From: Salvelinus alpinus
Taxonomy: Eukaryota; Chordata; Actinopteri; Salmoniformes; Salmonidae
Direction: 5' to 3'
Length of the DNA stretch: 64,000 bases
Assembly: GCF_045679555.1 (NCBI RefSeq)
Contig: NC_092099.1
Location: 6,940,576 to 7,004,575 of the forward strand
A program made the position numbers and the translations under genes. Positions 45,636 through 59,569 of this stretch are shown here, piece after piece. A model generated the notes under the pieces. That model did no database searches, was not told the DNA's origin, and saw only the letters and a list, made by a program, of their open reading frames with translations. Each line of letters starts with the position of its first letter. The stretch's first letter is position 1.

Positions 45636-46050
45636 GGGCGCGTTCGTAAATTCACTTTGACTATCTATTCCGGATGTGCCAGAGCGCAGAATAAGTGATG
45701 AATTTACGAACGCTCAACGCCGGTTGAATATGGCAGGTGACAGTAAACGTCGGCAAAAAAAAACGTTATTAAATTGTCTCCAGCAGGACAGTTACATTCA
45801 CCAACGCTCTGGATAACATGAAAAGAAGCATATCCAGCTCTCCTTGGGCGAGTATAACGGTCAGAGTGAGGTGTTATCTCGTTTGTGTCTGAGAGTAACT
45901 TGTCAGTTAGCTTGGGTGCTTGACTGTCGTTTGGAGGTCAGAACGTTCAGATCAACCCCTACTCCTCGGCCAGAGCGTCTGGACTTGCTCTGAATTTACG
46001 AACGCCCAGAGCGCACTCTGGTACCCCAGAGTGGATTTACGAACACACCC
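45636..46050. mobile_element. 415-bp inverted-repeat element (hAT-like MITE)
   Basis: The left end GGGCGCGTTCGTAAATTCAC matches the reverse complement of the right end (GTGGATTTACGAACACACCC) with a few mismatches. Further copies of the ATTTACGAACGC motif occur inside (about 45700 and 45995). No coding sequence. I could not define the target duplication, so the superfamily is a guess. Confidence 0.65.
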
Positions 46051-46389
46051 ATTGTTGCGTTCTCCCAGGTTAGTATCAATAGCAAGCTGAACAATGTCAG
46101 GTTTCACTTAAGATTGACTATCCTAAATGTTACATGTGTAGATTTATGGTGTGCAAAGTACCTAAACTTCTCAACTCCAGAAATCATCGTGGAGTTGAGG
46201 TAAGCCTAACGTTACTTGGCAATGGTGTAGAGCAGATGGAGGAAAGATGCTCAACTGTTGTGCAAAGGGACGCTTGTTTGTACATATCCAAAGGATACAT
46301 TTATTTTGACTGGTTTAAATCATGCCAATAGCCTATAGTACAGTATGAATAATACTTTTTATTGTAGTTTTATCTTTTCTGTTGCACTT

Positions 46390-46655
46390 GTTAACTTGGC
46401 ATCCCGCCGGGCCACACATCAGTTCAATGTGTAGTTTTGATTTACATTTGGTGGAGTTGTCAACTAAGGTGAAATCAACAAAAAATGTGACCATGTTATT
46501 TGATTTAGGTTAAAAGTCAGGTGGAAAAAAAGGTAACTTTTTTCAAATCCAGTCAGTTTTCCCACTTGATTCAACATGATCACATTGCATGTTTTGGTTT
46601 AAATGATGTGGAAACAATGTTGAATGAATCCGTTTTTGCCCAGTTGGATAATACC
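46390..46655. repeat. MITE-like dispersed repeat
   Basis: TGGTGGAGTTGTCAACTAAG, GTGAAATCAACAAAAAATGT and ATGATGTGGAAACAATGTTG are hallmarks of a non-coding repeat I recall from salmonids. Halves are partly inverted (GTTGATT/AATCAAC-like motifs). Boundaries approximate. Confidence 0.5.
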
Positions 46656-46729
46656 CTAAACAATTGGTTTTTAGGCAATTTTTTTGTTGTACAAACTAGA
46701 GAACATCTAGCTGTCACATTACATTATTG

Positions 46730-46905
46730 ATTTAATTGCCAGGAGAACGCTACCTGTCCGAATGCATAGTGCCAACTGTAAAGTCTGGTGGAGGAGGAAT
46801 AATGGTGTGGGGCTGTTTTTCATGGTTCGGTCCCCTTAGTTCCAGTGACCTGAGATGTTTGACGAGCAGGTGTCCACATACTTTTGGTCATGTAGTGTAT
46901 GTGAT
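46730..46905 (+). mobile_element. Tc1 deletion derivative
   Basis: About 100 bases encode [23 protein letters not shown], the central Tc1 transposase motif (given here by position 46762-46830). They are followed directly by a Tc1-type terminus (GTGTCCACATACTTTTGGTC). Everything between is deleted. Confidence 0.7.
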
Positions 46906-47164
46906 AGCTGTTTGTTCTTCATTCATTTATTGTTTTGATGTTATTCTGTTCATGTTCACAGGGCTCCCTTGAAAAAATGAGACCTTGGTCTCAATGGTGA
47001 CCCCCCCCCCCCCCAAATAAAAGTGAGAAAGGAAAAACCCCAAAAGGACAGGGCTATCACAGACAACCCTGAGGCTACGTCTGAGGACAGGAACAAGTAC
47101 AAGTCCTGCTACGACCTCTGCAGAGTGATCAAAAGAACAATATAGGGTCAAGGGGTAATCATTT

Positions 47165-47795
47165 TACACAGGGTCCGATGCCTGCCGTATGTGGCAGGGG
47201 CTGCAGTCCACTACGGATTACAAAGGAAGACCCAGCCGTGATCTGCCCAATGATGCCGCTCTTCCAGATGAACTCATTGCATTTTATGCACGCTTCGACA
47301 ATAACAACACCGTACCGTGCGTGAGCGCCCCCACCGACCCAGAGGACTGGGTGAGTAAGAGGCCGACGTGAGTATGGTCTTTAATTAGGTCAACACTCGC
47401 AACGGTCAACACTCACTCTGGACGGTATTCCATGGCGCGTTCCCAGAGCATGCACAGATCAACTAGCAGGCATATTCACTGTCATTTTCCATATCCCAGT
47501 CTGTCCCATATGTTTTAAAATGACTACCATCATTCCTGTTCCCAAGAACGCTAAGGCTTCCTGCCACAACGACTACCGCCTTCTAGCACTCGCATTTGTA
47601 ATCCTGAGGTGAGGTCCTTTGAAAGGCTAGTTATGGCACACATCAACTCCATCATCCCAGACACCCTAGACCCATTCTAATTTGCATACAGCCCCAACAG
47701 ATCCGTAGACGACGCAATCTCAATTGCGCTCCACGCTGTCCTCACCCACCTAGATAAGAGGAATACCTATGTGAGAATGCTGTTCATTGACTAGG
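47165..47795 (+). mobile_element. Diverged Rex1-like LINE fragment
   Basis: It aligns with residues about 468-670 of the intact LINE: MWQGLQSTTDYKGRPSRDLP, then NDYRLLALAF-like and [17 protein letters not shown]-like stretches. Stops and shifts are frequent. It ends at the RT motif A (LFID) near 47793, where another LINE starts. It is clearly older than the copy at 38202. Confidence 0.8.
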
Positions 47796-47799
47796 CGGA

Positions 47800-48978
47800 G
47801 GTGTTGCTAACATTTACGATAGCAAATTTCAATTTACAAAAAGAAAATGACTGCGTTTTTGTTTTGAGATGTTCATGTATGCAGCCTACTCAATCACTTT
47901 TTATAGCTACTGTTTACAGGCCTCCTGGGCCATATACAGCGTTCCTCACTGAGTTCCCTGAATTCCTATCGGACTTTAGTCATGGCAGATAATATTCTTC
48001 AAATTTTGGGTGACTTTAATATTCACATGGAAAAGTCCACAGACCCACTCCAAAAGGCTTTCGAAGCCATCATTGACTCAGTGGGTTTTGTCCAACATGT
48101 CTCCGGACCTACACACTGCCACAGTCAAACTCTGGACCTAGTTTTGTCCTGTGGAATTAATATTTTTCCTCATAATCCTGGACTATCGGACCACCAATTT
48201 ATTATGTTTGCAATAATCTGTTTAGACCCCAAGCAAGGATCCTCAAAAACCGTGCTATATATTCCCGGACAACCCAAAGATTCCTAGATGCCCTTCCAGA
48301 CTCCCTCCACCTACCCATGGACGTCTGAGTACAAAAATCGGTTAACCACCAAACTGAGGAACTAAATGTAACCTTGCGTAATACCCTAGATGCAGTCGCA
48401 CCCGTAAAAAGAAAAAACATTTGTCTTAAGAAACTAGCTCCCTGGTATACAGAAAATACCCGAGCCCTGATGCAAGCTTCCAGAAAATTGGAACGGAAAT
48501 GGCATTCCACCAAACTGGAAGTCTTCCGACTAGCTTGGAAAGACAGTACCGTACAATATCGAAGAGCCCTCACAGCTGCTCGATCTACCTATTTTTCGAA
48601 CTTAATTGAGGAGAATAAGAACAATCCAACATTTATTTTTGATACTTTCGCAAAGCTACCTAAAAAGCATTCCCCAAGAGAGGATGGCTTTCACTTCAGC
48701 AGTGATAAATTCATGAACTTCTTTGACGAAAATATAAGGATCACTAGAAAGCAAATTACGGACTCGTCTTTAAATCTGAGTATTTCTCCTAAACTCAGTT
48801 GTCCTGAGTCTGCACAACACTGCCAGGACCTAGGATCAAGGGAGACACTCAAGTTTTTTTAAACTATATCTCTTGACACATTGATGAAAATAGTCATAGC
48901 ATATTAACCTTCAAGCTGCATACTGGACCCTATTCCAACTAAACTACTGAAAGAGCTGCTTCCTGTGCTTGGCCCTCC
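47800..48978 (+). mobile_element. LINE endonuclease/linker fragment (L2-like, second family)
   Basis: Segments encode endonuclease motifs FIATVYRPPGPYTAFLTEF, LGDFNIHMEKSTDPL, HCHSQTLDLVLSCGI and GLSDHQFIMF. The linker before RT follows (APWYTENTRALMQASRKLER, STYFSNLIEENKNNPTFIFD, KFMNFFDENI). RT is missing: the Tc1 element at 48981 begins at once. Two frameshifts or stops break the reading. Confidence 0.8.
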
Positions 48979-48980
48979 TA

Positions 48981-50164
<1,184 letters not shown>

Positions 50165-51770
50165 TTTTTACCACTCTAAATTTCAAGCTTCTGTCTCTAA
50201 CCCTAGGAAATCTTCCACCTCTTCCCTCTCTGCGGAGGACTTTGTCAACCACTTTGGAAGAAAACGTTTTTACGACATCTGCTACTCATTCACTCAGCCT
50301 ATTGAGTCCACTGGTCTCACTCACACTGAACTACCCTACACCTTGACCTTCTCCCCTTTCTCTCCAGATGACAACCTGCGACTAGTGAGGTCTGGCTGCC
50401 CTACAACCTGCCCGCTCGACCCCATCCCCTCCTCCCTTCTGAAGACCTTCTACTATTCCTCACTTCCCTCATCAACTCATCCCTGACCACTGCTGCATCC
50501 CCTCTGACCTCAAAATGGCCTGAGTTGCTCCCCTCCTCAAGAAGCCAATACTTAACTCATCTGACGTCAAAAACTACAGACCTGTATCCCTTTGTTCTTT
50601 TCTTTCCAAAACACTTGAGCGTGCTGTCTCTGATCAACTTTCTCGTTATCTCTCTCAGAACGATCTTCTTGACCCTAACCAGTCAGGCTTCAAGACGGGT
50701 CACTCAACCAAGACTGCTCTTCTCTGTGTCATGGAGGCTCTCCGCACTGCCAAAGCTGACTCGCTGTTCTCATCCTCATAGATCTATCTGCTGCCTTTGA
50801 CACTGTGAACCATCAGATCCTCCTCTCCACCCTCTCAGGGCTGGATGCCTTAGGATCTGCACACTCTTGGATTGCATCCTACATGGCAGGCCGCTCCTAC
50901 CAGGTGACGTGGAGAGGATCTGTGTCTGCCCCACGTACTCTCACTACTGGTGTCCCCCAGCGCTCAGTTCTAGGCCCTCTCCTCTTTTCTCTATACACCA
51001 AGTCACTCAGCCCCGTCATATCCTCACATGGTCTCTCCTATCATTGCTATGAGGATGACACTCAAATACTTTTCTCCTTCCCCCGCTTCTGACACCCAGG
51101 TGGCGACAAGCATCTCTGCGTGCCTGGCAGATATCTCAAGCTGAACCTCGATAAGACGGAACTGCTCTTCCTCCAGGGGAAGACCTTCCCGGTCAAAGAC
51201 TTGTCCATCACGGTTGACAACTCCCCAGTGCCACATTCCCAGAGTGCAAAGAACCTTGGCGTGACGCTGGACAACACCCTTAGTTTTCTGCACACATCCA
51301 AGCAGTGACGCACTCCTGCAGGTTCATGCTTTCCAATATCCAAGAGTACGACCCTACCTCACACAGGAAGCGGCGCAGGTCCTAATCCAGGCACTTGTCC
51401 TCTCCCATCTGGACTACTGCAACTCACTACAACCCAACCCGAGCCCTCTGTTCTGCCACCTCAGGTCTCTTGGCCCTCCCATCATTACGGGAAGTCAGCT
51501 CCCGCTCAGCCCAGTCCAAGCTCTTTTCTGTCCTGACACCCCAATGGCGGAACCAGCTTCCCCCTGAAGCTAGAACCGCAGAGTCCCTGCCCATCTTCCG
51601 AAAACATCTTAAACCCTACCTCTTCAAACGATCTTAAATAATCCTCTTCCTCCTTGAGAGAAATGTACTTTATATGCCTGTGATATGTGGTTCTCCCACC
51701 TAGCTATCTTAAGATGCACTAACTGTAAGTCGCTCTGGATAAGAGCGTCTGCTAAATGACTAAAATGAAA
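50165..51770 (+). mobile_element. L2-like LINE, 5'-truncated, with conserved 3' tail
   Basis: RT blocks in order: [28 protein letters not shown]-like (about 50580-50625), LIDLSAAFDTVNHQILLSTL-like (50770-50830), TTGVPQRSVLGPLLFSLYT (Q then R where Q-G is usual) and a YEDDTQILFSF catalytic box (A to E at the YADD position). LDYCNS and WRNQLPPEARTAESLPIFRK close it. The 3' tail GTAAGTCGCTCTGGATAAGA and TCTGCTAAATGACTAAAATG is the tail known from salmonid L2 LINEs and some SINEs. Stops are present. Confidence 0.85.
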
Positions 51771-52239
51771 AGACAGCAACGTTTTTGATTCTTGCCTACG
51801 TATGATTTCATACATACATAAACCATAACCAGAGAGAGAATGTCAAAGAATACAGCAAAGAGCTGCTGTTTTTGAGTGAGTTCATGTTTAAGTTTTTATT
51901 CAGCACTGTCAACACTGTTTTTATTCAATAATATTACCAAACATAAAACGCGCTTCTCCCTACTTCCACTCGCGCTGCAATGTATGCGTAGCCAAGTGTA
52001 TCGATAGCCATGTGTTTTGATTATTATTATTAGCAGCTCGTCGTGACTTTTAATAGCAAGGCATATTTCACTTTCTCTGGTCGTAGGAACAAAGTGAATT
52101 TGTGCATGAGGCAGATGCGGTAGGACTCGAGTTTTGCCATCGACTGGGTCCCCTCTCTGGTCAGTCACACAGGAGGAAAGGAAGGAGAGAGCAGGGACCG
52201 TGAGAGGCTCTCTCTCCCTCCGCTGAGACTAATGCCAAG
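51771..52239. other. Non-coding, nothing recognised
   Basis: I see no gene, RNA or named repeat between the L2 tail and the MITE at 52240. Confidence 0.45.
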
Positions 52240-52468
52240 TTCAAAACAACTGGGAACTTCAGTGCGTTACTGACTTCAGTGCGTTAAAGACAACTGGGAA
52301 CTCAAGAAAAAAAAATATTTTACTAGGAAAAATCTTTTTGAACAGTCATCCAACTAGGAATTCCAAGTGGGAAACTCTGGTATCTGTCTAGAGATCCGAC
52401 TTTCCGACCTGAAGGTCACTGATGTCATGATTTTACCTCATTTTCCCCCGAGTTCCCAGTTGTCTTGA
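52240..52468. mobile_element. 229-bp MITE
   Basis: The ends TTCAAAACAACTGGGAACT and AGTTCCCAGTTGTCTTGAA are inverted repeats. A further internal copy of GACAACTGGGAACTC lies at about 52288-52302, beside a short tandem repeat of TTCAGTGCGTTA. Non-coding. Confidence 0.75.
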
Positions 52469-53029
52469 AATCACCATGACCATTAGATGCAGGTACCATC
52501 AGTCCAGTAAAATAAAAAGCTAATTATTTCAATTTATGCTCAGCTGTGCCTCTCAAGTGCTACACCAACTGATCTATTTTGTTATCAAAGCTTGAGTTTT
52601 GAAATAAAATAGGGTCTCAGAAGAACAATATTGGCAGACTAGGCATATAGCCCATATGTTGTGATAATGTATTAGGCCTACTGCACAAACCTCATTCCTA
52701 CATAACTGTTTTTTTTTTAGGTTGTGTTTTTTGTTGCCATGTTTAAATACAAATCTGAGCGGTAGATCAATATTGCTTTTTGACTGCGAAAGTGATCTTG
52801 ACTCAAAGGTTGGTGACCACGGACACTTACTTCCTGAATGGTTGCTGCTGCTGCCGGTTTCAAGATCCATGCGACACAACCTTGATGGAGCTGCTGGGAA
52901 ATCCACGCCTGATTTGCAATGCAGTCTGATGCGTAGTGTGCTGTGCATATCCGGAGGTTTGGACTGAACTTCAGACTCTTGATTATGGAAAATACATTGA
53001 TGCCAAATCAGACAAAATTATTTTTCAGA
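52469..53029. other. Non-coding, nothing recognised
   Basis: Short open frames on both strands (for example 52722-52967) resemble no family. No RNA gene was seen. Confidence 0.4.
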
Positions 53030-53950
53030 TGGAATCAATCAATCAAATGTATTTATAAAGCCCTTTTTACATCAGTAGATGTCACAAAGTGCTATACAAA
53101 ACCCAACCTAAAACCCCAAACAGCAAGCAATGCAGATGTAGAAGCACGGTGGCTAGGAAAAACTCCCAAGAAAGGCCACCAGGCTTCTTCTGCCTGTGCC
53201 GGGTGGAGATTATAAGAGTGCATGGCCATTTAAGGCCAGATTGAACATCTTGAAGCACAAACGTTCATAGATGACCAGTAGGGTCAAATAATAATCAGTG
53301 GTTGGAGAGTGCAACAGGTCAGTACCTCAGGACTAAATGTTAGTTGGCTTTTCATATCCGAAAATTCAGAAGTCAAGACAGCAGGTGCAGTAGAGAGAGA
53401 GTCAAAAACATCAGGTCCGGGACAAGGTAGCACGTCCAGTGAACAGGTCAGGGTTCCCTAGCCGCAGGCAGAACAGTTGAAACTGGAGCAGCAGCACGAC
53501 CAGGTGGACTGGGGACAGCCAGGAGTCATCAGGCCAGGTAGTCCTGAGGCATGATCCTAGGGCTCAGGTCCTCTGGGAGGGGAGAGAGGGAGAGAGAGAA
53601 ATCGAATTAGAGGGAGAATTCTTAAATTCACACAGGGCACCAGATAAGACAGACTGATCCTAGCCCCCGGCGCACATGGACTATTGCAGCATAGATACTA
53701 GACTGAAACGGGGGTGGGTCAGGGGACACTGTGACCCTGTATGACGATACCCCCGGACAGGGCCAACCAGGCAGGATATAAACCCACCCACTTTGCCAAA
53801 GCACAGCCCCCACATCACTAGAGGGATATCAACAGACCAACTTACTACCCTGAGACGAGGCTGAGTATAACCCGTGAAGATCTCCTCCACCGCACGAGCC
53901 CGAGGGGGCGTAAAACCGGACAGGAAGACAGCCTACTCCACAATCTCTCT
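53030..53950. repeat. Dispersed salmonid repeat, class unknown
   Basis: AATCAAATGTATTTATAAAG at the start, CAGCAGCACGACCAGGTGGA in the middle and CCACATCACTAGAGGGATAT toward the end belong to a non-coding repeat I recall as abundant in salmonid genomes. An AG-rich simple stretch lies at about 53575-53600. I cannot assign a transposon class. Confidence 0.55.
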
Positions 53951-54639
53951 TGCTTTTGAGCGAGACCATCACCAGAACTAGTCACTGGCCTACACACAAT
54001 ACCACATGTCAGTGTTTTTTTTACAAATCAATTACATCAACCCCTTTGAAATGGTGAGCCTAAATAAGTAAAATGTTGCTTAAGTCATAAGTTGCATGGA
54101 CTCGCTCCATGTGCAATAATAATCTTATAAATTATGTTTGAATGACTACCTCATCTCTGTACCCCACATATACAATTATCTGTAAGGCCCCTTAATCAAG
54201 CAGTGAATTTCAACCACAAAGACCCGGGAGGTTTTCCAATGTCTCGCGATGCCAACTATTGGTAGATAAAAAAATAAATTAAAAGCCCACATTGAATATC
54301 CCTTTGAGCATGATGAAGTTATTTATTACATTTTGGATGGTGTATTAATACACCCAGTCACTACAAATATACAGGCGTCCTTCTTAACTCTTCTTAACTA
54401 AGTTGCCGAAGAGGAAGGAAACCACTCAGGGATTTCACCATGAGGGCAATGGTGACTAAAACTGATGTGAGATGAGAAAACTGAGGATGGATCAACAACA
54501 TTGTAGTTACTCCACAATACGAATCTAAATGACAGTGTGAAAAGAAGGAAGCCCGTACAGAATAAATATATTCCAAAACATGCATCCTGTTTGCAATAAG
54601 GCACTAAAGTAAAACTGCAAAAAATGTGGCAAAAAAATG
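53951..54639. other. Non-coding, nothing recognised
   Basis: No gene or named repeat is visible. Minus-strand open frames at 54394-54688 show no family features. Confidence 0.4.
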
Positions 54640-55115
54640 AACTGTCTTCAATACATATGGTTTGTTTTGGGCAAATCCAACACATCACTGAGTACTACTC
54701 TTCATATTTTCAAGCAAGGTGGTGGCTGCATCATGTTATGGGTATGCTTGTCATCGGCAAGGACTAGGGAGTTGTTTTAAGGATAAAAAGAAACAGAATT
54801 GAAATAAGCACAGGCAAAAAAATATATATATCTGGTTCAGTCTGCTTTCCAACAGACACTGGGAGACAATTTCGCCTATCAGCAGGACAATAACCTAAAA
54901 CACATTGAGTGTTGATGAGTGGCCTCCTTAGTTTTGATTTAAATCTGCTTCTAAAACATATGTTCACTTTGTCATTACGGGGTATTGTCGTTATTGAATG
55001 AGGGGTATACGGGGTATTGTCGATGAATGAGAAACAAACAAATCCATTTTGAATTCAGGCTGAAACAACAATGTGGAGTAAGTCAAGGAGTATGAATACT
55101 TTCTAAAGGAACTTT
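54640..55115 (+). mobile_element. Tc1 transposon, 3' remnant
   Basis: It contains the eroded catalytic region (FKQGGGCIMLWVCLSSARTR-like, near 54712; QQDNNLKHIEC-like, near 54880) and a right terminal region (ATTCAGGCTGAAACAACAAT, GAATACTTTCTAAAGG). Stops are numerous. Confidence 0.7.
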
Positions 55116-55134
55116 ATGCAAATAAACGATGAAC

Positions 55135-55325
55135 GTTCATTGGTCTATTATAATCAGATCGTCTTGTAACGTTTTGCGGCAGGCCAAAAACGGCATCCTA
55201 CTTGAACAATCTGAAATTTCAGGCATTTTTTTTCAAAAAGCTCTTACACAAAGGGCATCATAGTGTGGAAAAATACAGTATATCTTTTTAAGTAAGATCA
55301 CCATTTTGACTGCACTGTGCCTTTT
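55135..55325. mobile_element. Partial copy of the TTAA MITE
   Basis: ATTTCAGGCATTTTTTTTCA, AAAGCTCTTACAC and TTTGACTGCACTGTGCCTTT parallel the right half of the MITE at 34465-34900 (ACATTTCAGGTGGTCTTTTC, AACAGCTCTTACACT, TTTGACTGCAATGGGCCTTT). Confidence 0.65.
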
Positions 55326-55683
55326 TTAATTGATTGTACCTGACAAAAGCGATCACATTTTGACCCTGCATGTTTTTCTATATTTAACTTGGTCCACATT
55401 GTTGCAACACTTTGCAATGCATCAGTTCCATACCGCTCTCTCGTTCTCTGTCCATTGCCCTCAAACCCCCATTCTAACAACCCTGCGGGGTCTGTGGTGA
55501 TGTTGTTTTTGGCCCAGTGGTTCCTAACCTTTTTGCGGTTACTGTACCACTGAATCTTGGTGTAGCACTTTGACAATATTAGTGATGGTCTGCATTCCGT
55601 GCGACCGTCAAACAAACCTCAGAATAATGGGATGCCTCATTGCCCGTGCATGAATGATCCACTGCATCTCTCTCACTCTCTCT

Positions 55684-55788
<105 letters not shown>

Positions 55789-55839
55789 CATATTCTGGCA
55801 AAAAAATCGAAATTGAGCGATAAATGTTCTGTGGCCATA

Positions 55840-57200
55840 GTGACACAGGGGGGAGTAGGCAAGTTGAGCTAAAGGGTTAGTTGAGCCAACCATTGTTTCT
55901 AGGAAACCATACACAAATGAACCATTTGAACAAATATTTAGGAATAGGTAATTTCAGTCTGTGAAGGAAGAAACCACATGGAAAAAGTGGTAAGCAACTT
56001 TAATCTGTAGCCTAATAAACTACGTGCTTACCCGACGAGTGGTATTGGGAAGACCACACATCAACGCGTGACTCCAAGGTTACTTCGATATGATGGTTAT
56101 TATATCGATATTTGCATTTAAAAGTGTTTCAACCGACATTTCTTGCATAATTCTAACTTCTCACCATTACAATAACGGGAGGTTAGCATTTTTGGGGGGT
56201 ATAGTATTTATGCCTCTAAATTTCTCACATTATTATTATTAATAATAATAATAATCACTATTCATTCAGGATTATCTGTAATCATGGTAGCATCGACATT
56301 AATGTACAAAAAGTGCTGTAATTTCTAAACTGTTCACCCGATATGGTTGAAAATACCCTCGAATTAAAGTTGACAGTATGCACTATTTAACCTCAGTCAT
56401 TGTATCATTTCAAATCCGAAGTGCTGGAGTACAGACCAAAACAACAAATGTCACTGTCCCAATACTTTTGGAGCGCACTGTACATCAGTTTGGGGATCTC
56501 TATAAGCTTTAATATAACTAAACCTAGCATGAAAGTGCATCCTTGTAGCTGTGTGGGCTAATGTAGTCAAAATGGTTGCATTAGGGTGAGTTGAGCCAAT
56601 GGCCATGGCAAGTTGAGCAAATGTAAGTGCTTTCTTCCCAGGCGTAATGCAAGGCATTATCGCTGGGATATGAGGTAATACCAGAGCCAGTGTAAAAAAA
56701 ATAAGAAAGTTAAACCCTTGCTTAAAATTATTAAAAGACAACGTGAATGTGTTAGGGAAATAAAGATAGACATGGTTTTAAAAAGGTAGTGGTAATATTT
56801 CATTTATTATGGAAATTTGACTTAATTCTATGTACCGGCAAATTATTATGATGGCGATTCTGAGCTAACCATAAATTCATATCTTGTGCCACTGGCTTGA
56901 GACTATTGAAGTTAAATATGTAGCTAAGTAGGCTCCCGTTAACTAGCTAGCTAATTTAGCTGGTTCATTGTTGCCCATGTGAGGAAGTTAAGCTAGCAAG
57001 CATTTTAGCTAGGTAGCCTATGAAAACAAAAAACGTACTGTATGACAGAGCCATAGACCGTTTTGCCAACATGAAAGAGAGGAGGATGGCATTGGCGTTC
57101 AACTAGTCTACAAGTAGGGTGAGTCAAAACACTGACAGAAATCAGTACTATGGACAGCCACATGATATTTAGCAACATTGATTGGACTTAATTGTTTTAG
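55840..57200. repeat. Dispersed non-coding repeats
   Basis: The phrase AGTTGAGC recurs (about 55862, 56589, 56613), with AGTTGAGCCAA(C/T) at about 55880 and 56588. This suggests parts of one repeat family separated by an insertion. About 56160-56475 ends with CCCAATACTTTTGGAGCGCA+CTGTA, a Tc1-like terminus without transposase. No gene was seen. Confidence 0.45.
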
Positions 57201-57237
57201 ATAACTTTTTTGTTTTCAGTGTATTAAACTAAGCATA

Positions 57238-58768
<1,531 letters not shown>

Positions 58769-59569
58769 ATTTTTCCATTTTGCACTTCTGACTGACCGAC
58801 AACATGGAGAGCCACAGACCAAAGTCATTTGAAGTTCACATCCTGCTCTTGTAATGTAGACGTTTATAGGAACAGGCTAGAGGACTGCAGTGTGAGCAAG
58901 CCAGGTTTCTCCTTCTATTTTTATAAGACACTGGTAATACTGCCGTTTTAGGCGTTCAGTCACATACTTCTCTGATGTGGAAGTGGCAGCACTTCAAATA
59001 CAATTTTTAAGTAGTAGGTTGTCCCTCCAAAAATTGTCCCTCCAAAAAAAAATGTATTTTATTTGAGGCAACAAGCAAAAGGCAAACGTTTCATCTGTTA
59101 GGCCAGCGTCAACAGACCAGTTCTGAGCGCAGTGGTTTCAAGAACATTTTGAAAGCACTTCAAATCAAAACGTCTCTCTTCTCCACCACCGGCCATTTCC
59201 AGAAACAGCCCAAATAACATCAACCCTTTGAAAGAAGGGACCCATATCCGAGACTGAGGAAGCATTTTCTTCTAGAACTTTTTACTCCAGTCATAGTTCA
59301 CTTTTCCCCCAGCCCCGTTTGGTTAGAGCAGCGGTATGTTTGGGATTATAGCTAATCCGACACTGCAGGTTCAACGGAGGAGGATGGCAGGGCAGGCCGG
59401 GCGTTCATTTGGGTGGAGGGAAAGTACTATATTATAGGCTGGGGGGGGGTTGTTACACCTTACATAAGAGCTTGGTCTGGGACTGTGAGAGATTACACAA
59501 ACACACACACTTGTTAGTTCATATACCTTTCAATATGCAGTGGGAACTGTTGATACGTAAATGTGTCTG
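58769..59569. other. Non-coding, nothing recognised
   Basis: Only a short CA stretch (59498-59510) and a G-run near 59441 stand out. No gene was seen. Confidence 0.45.
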
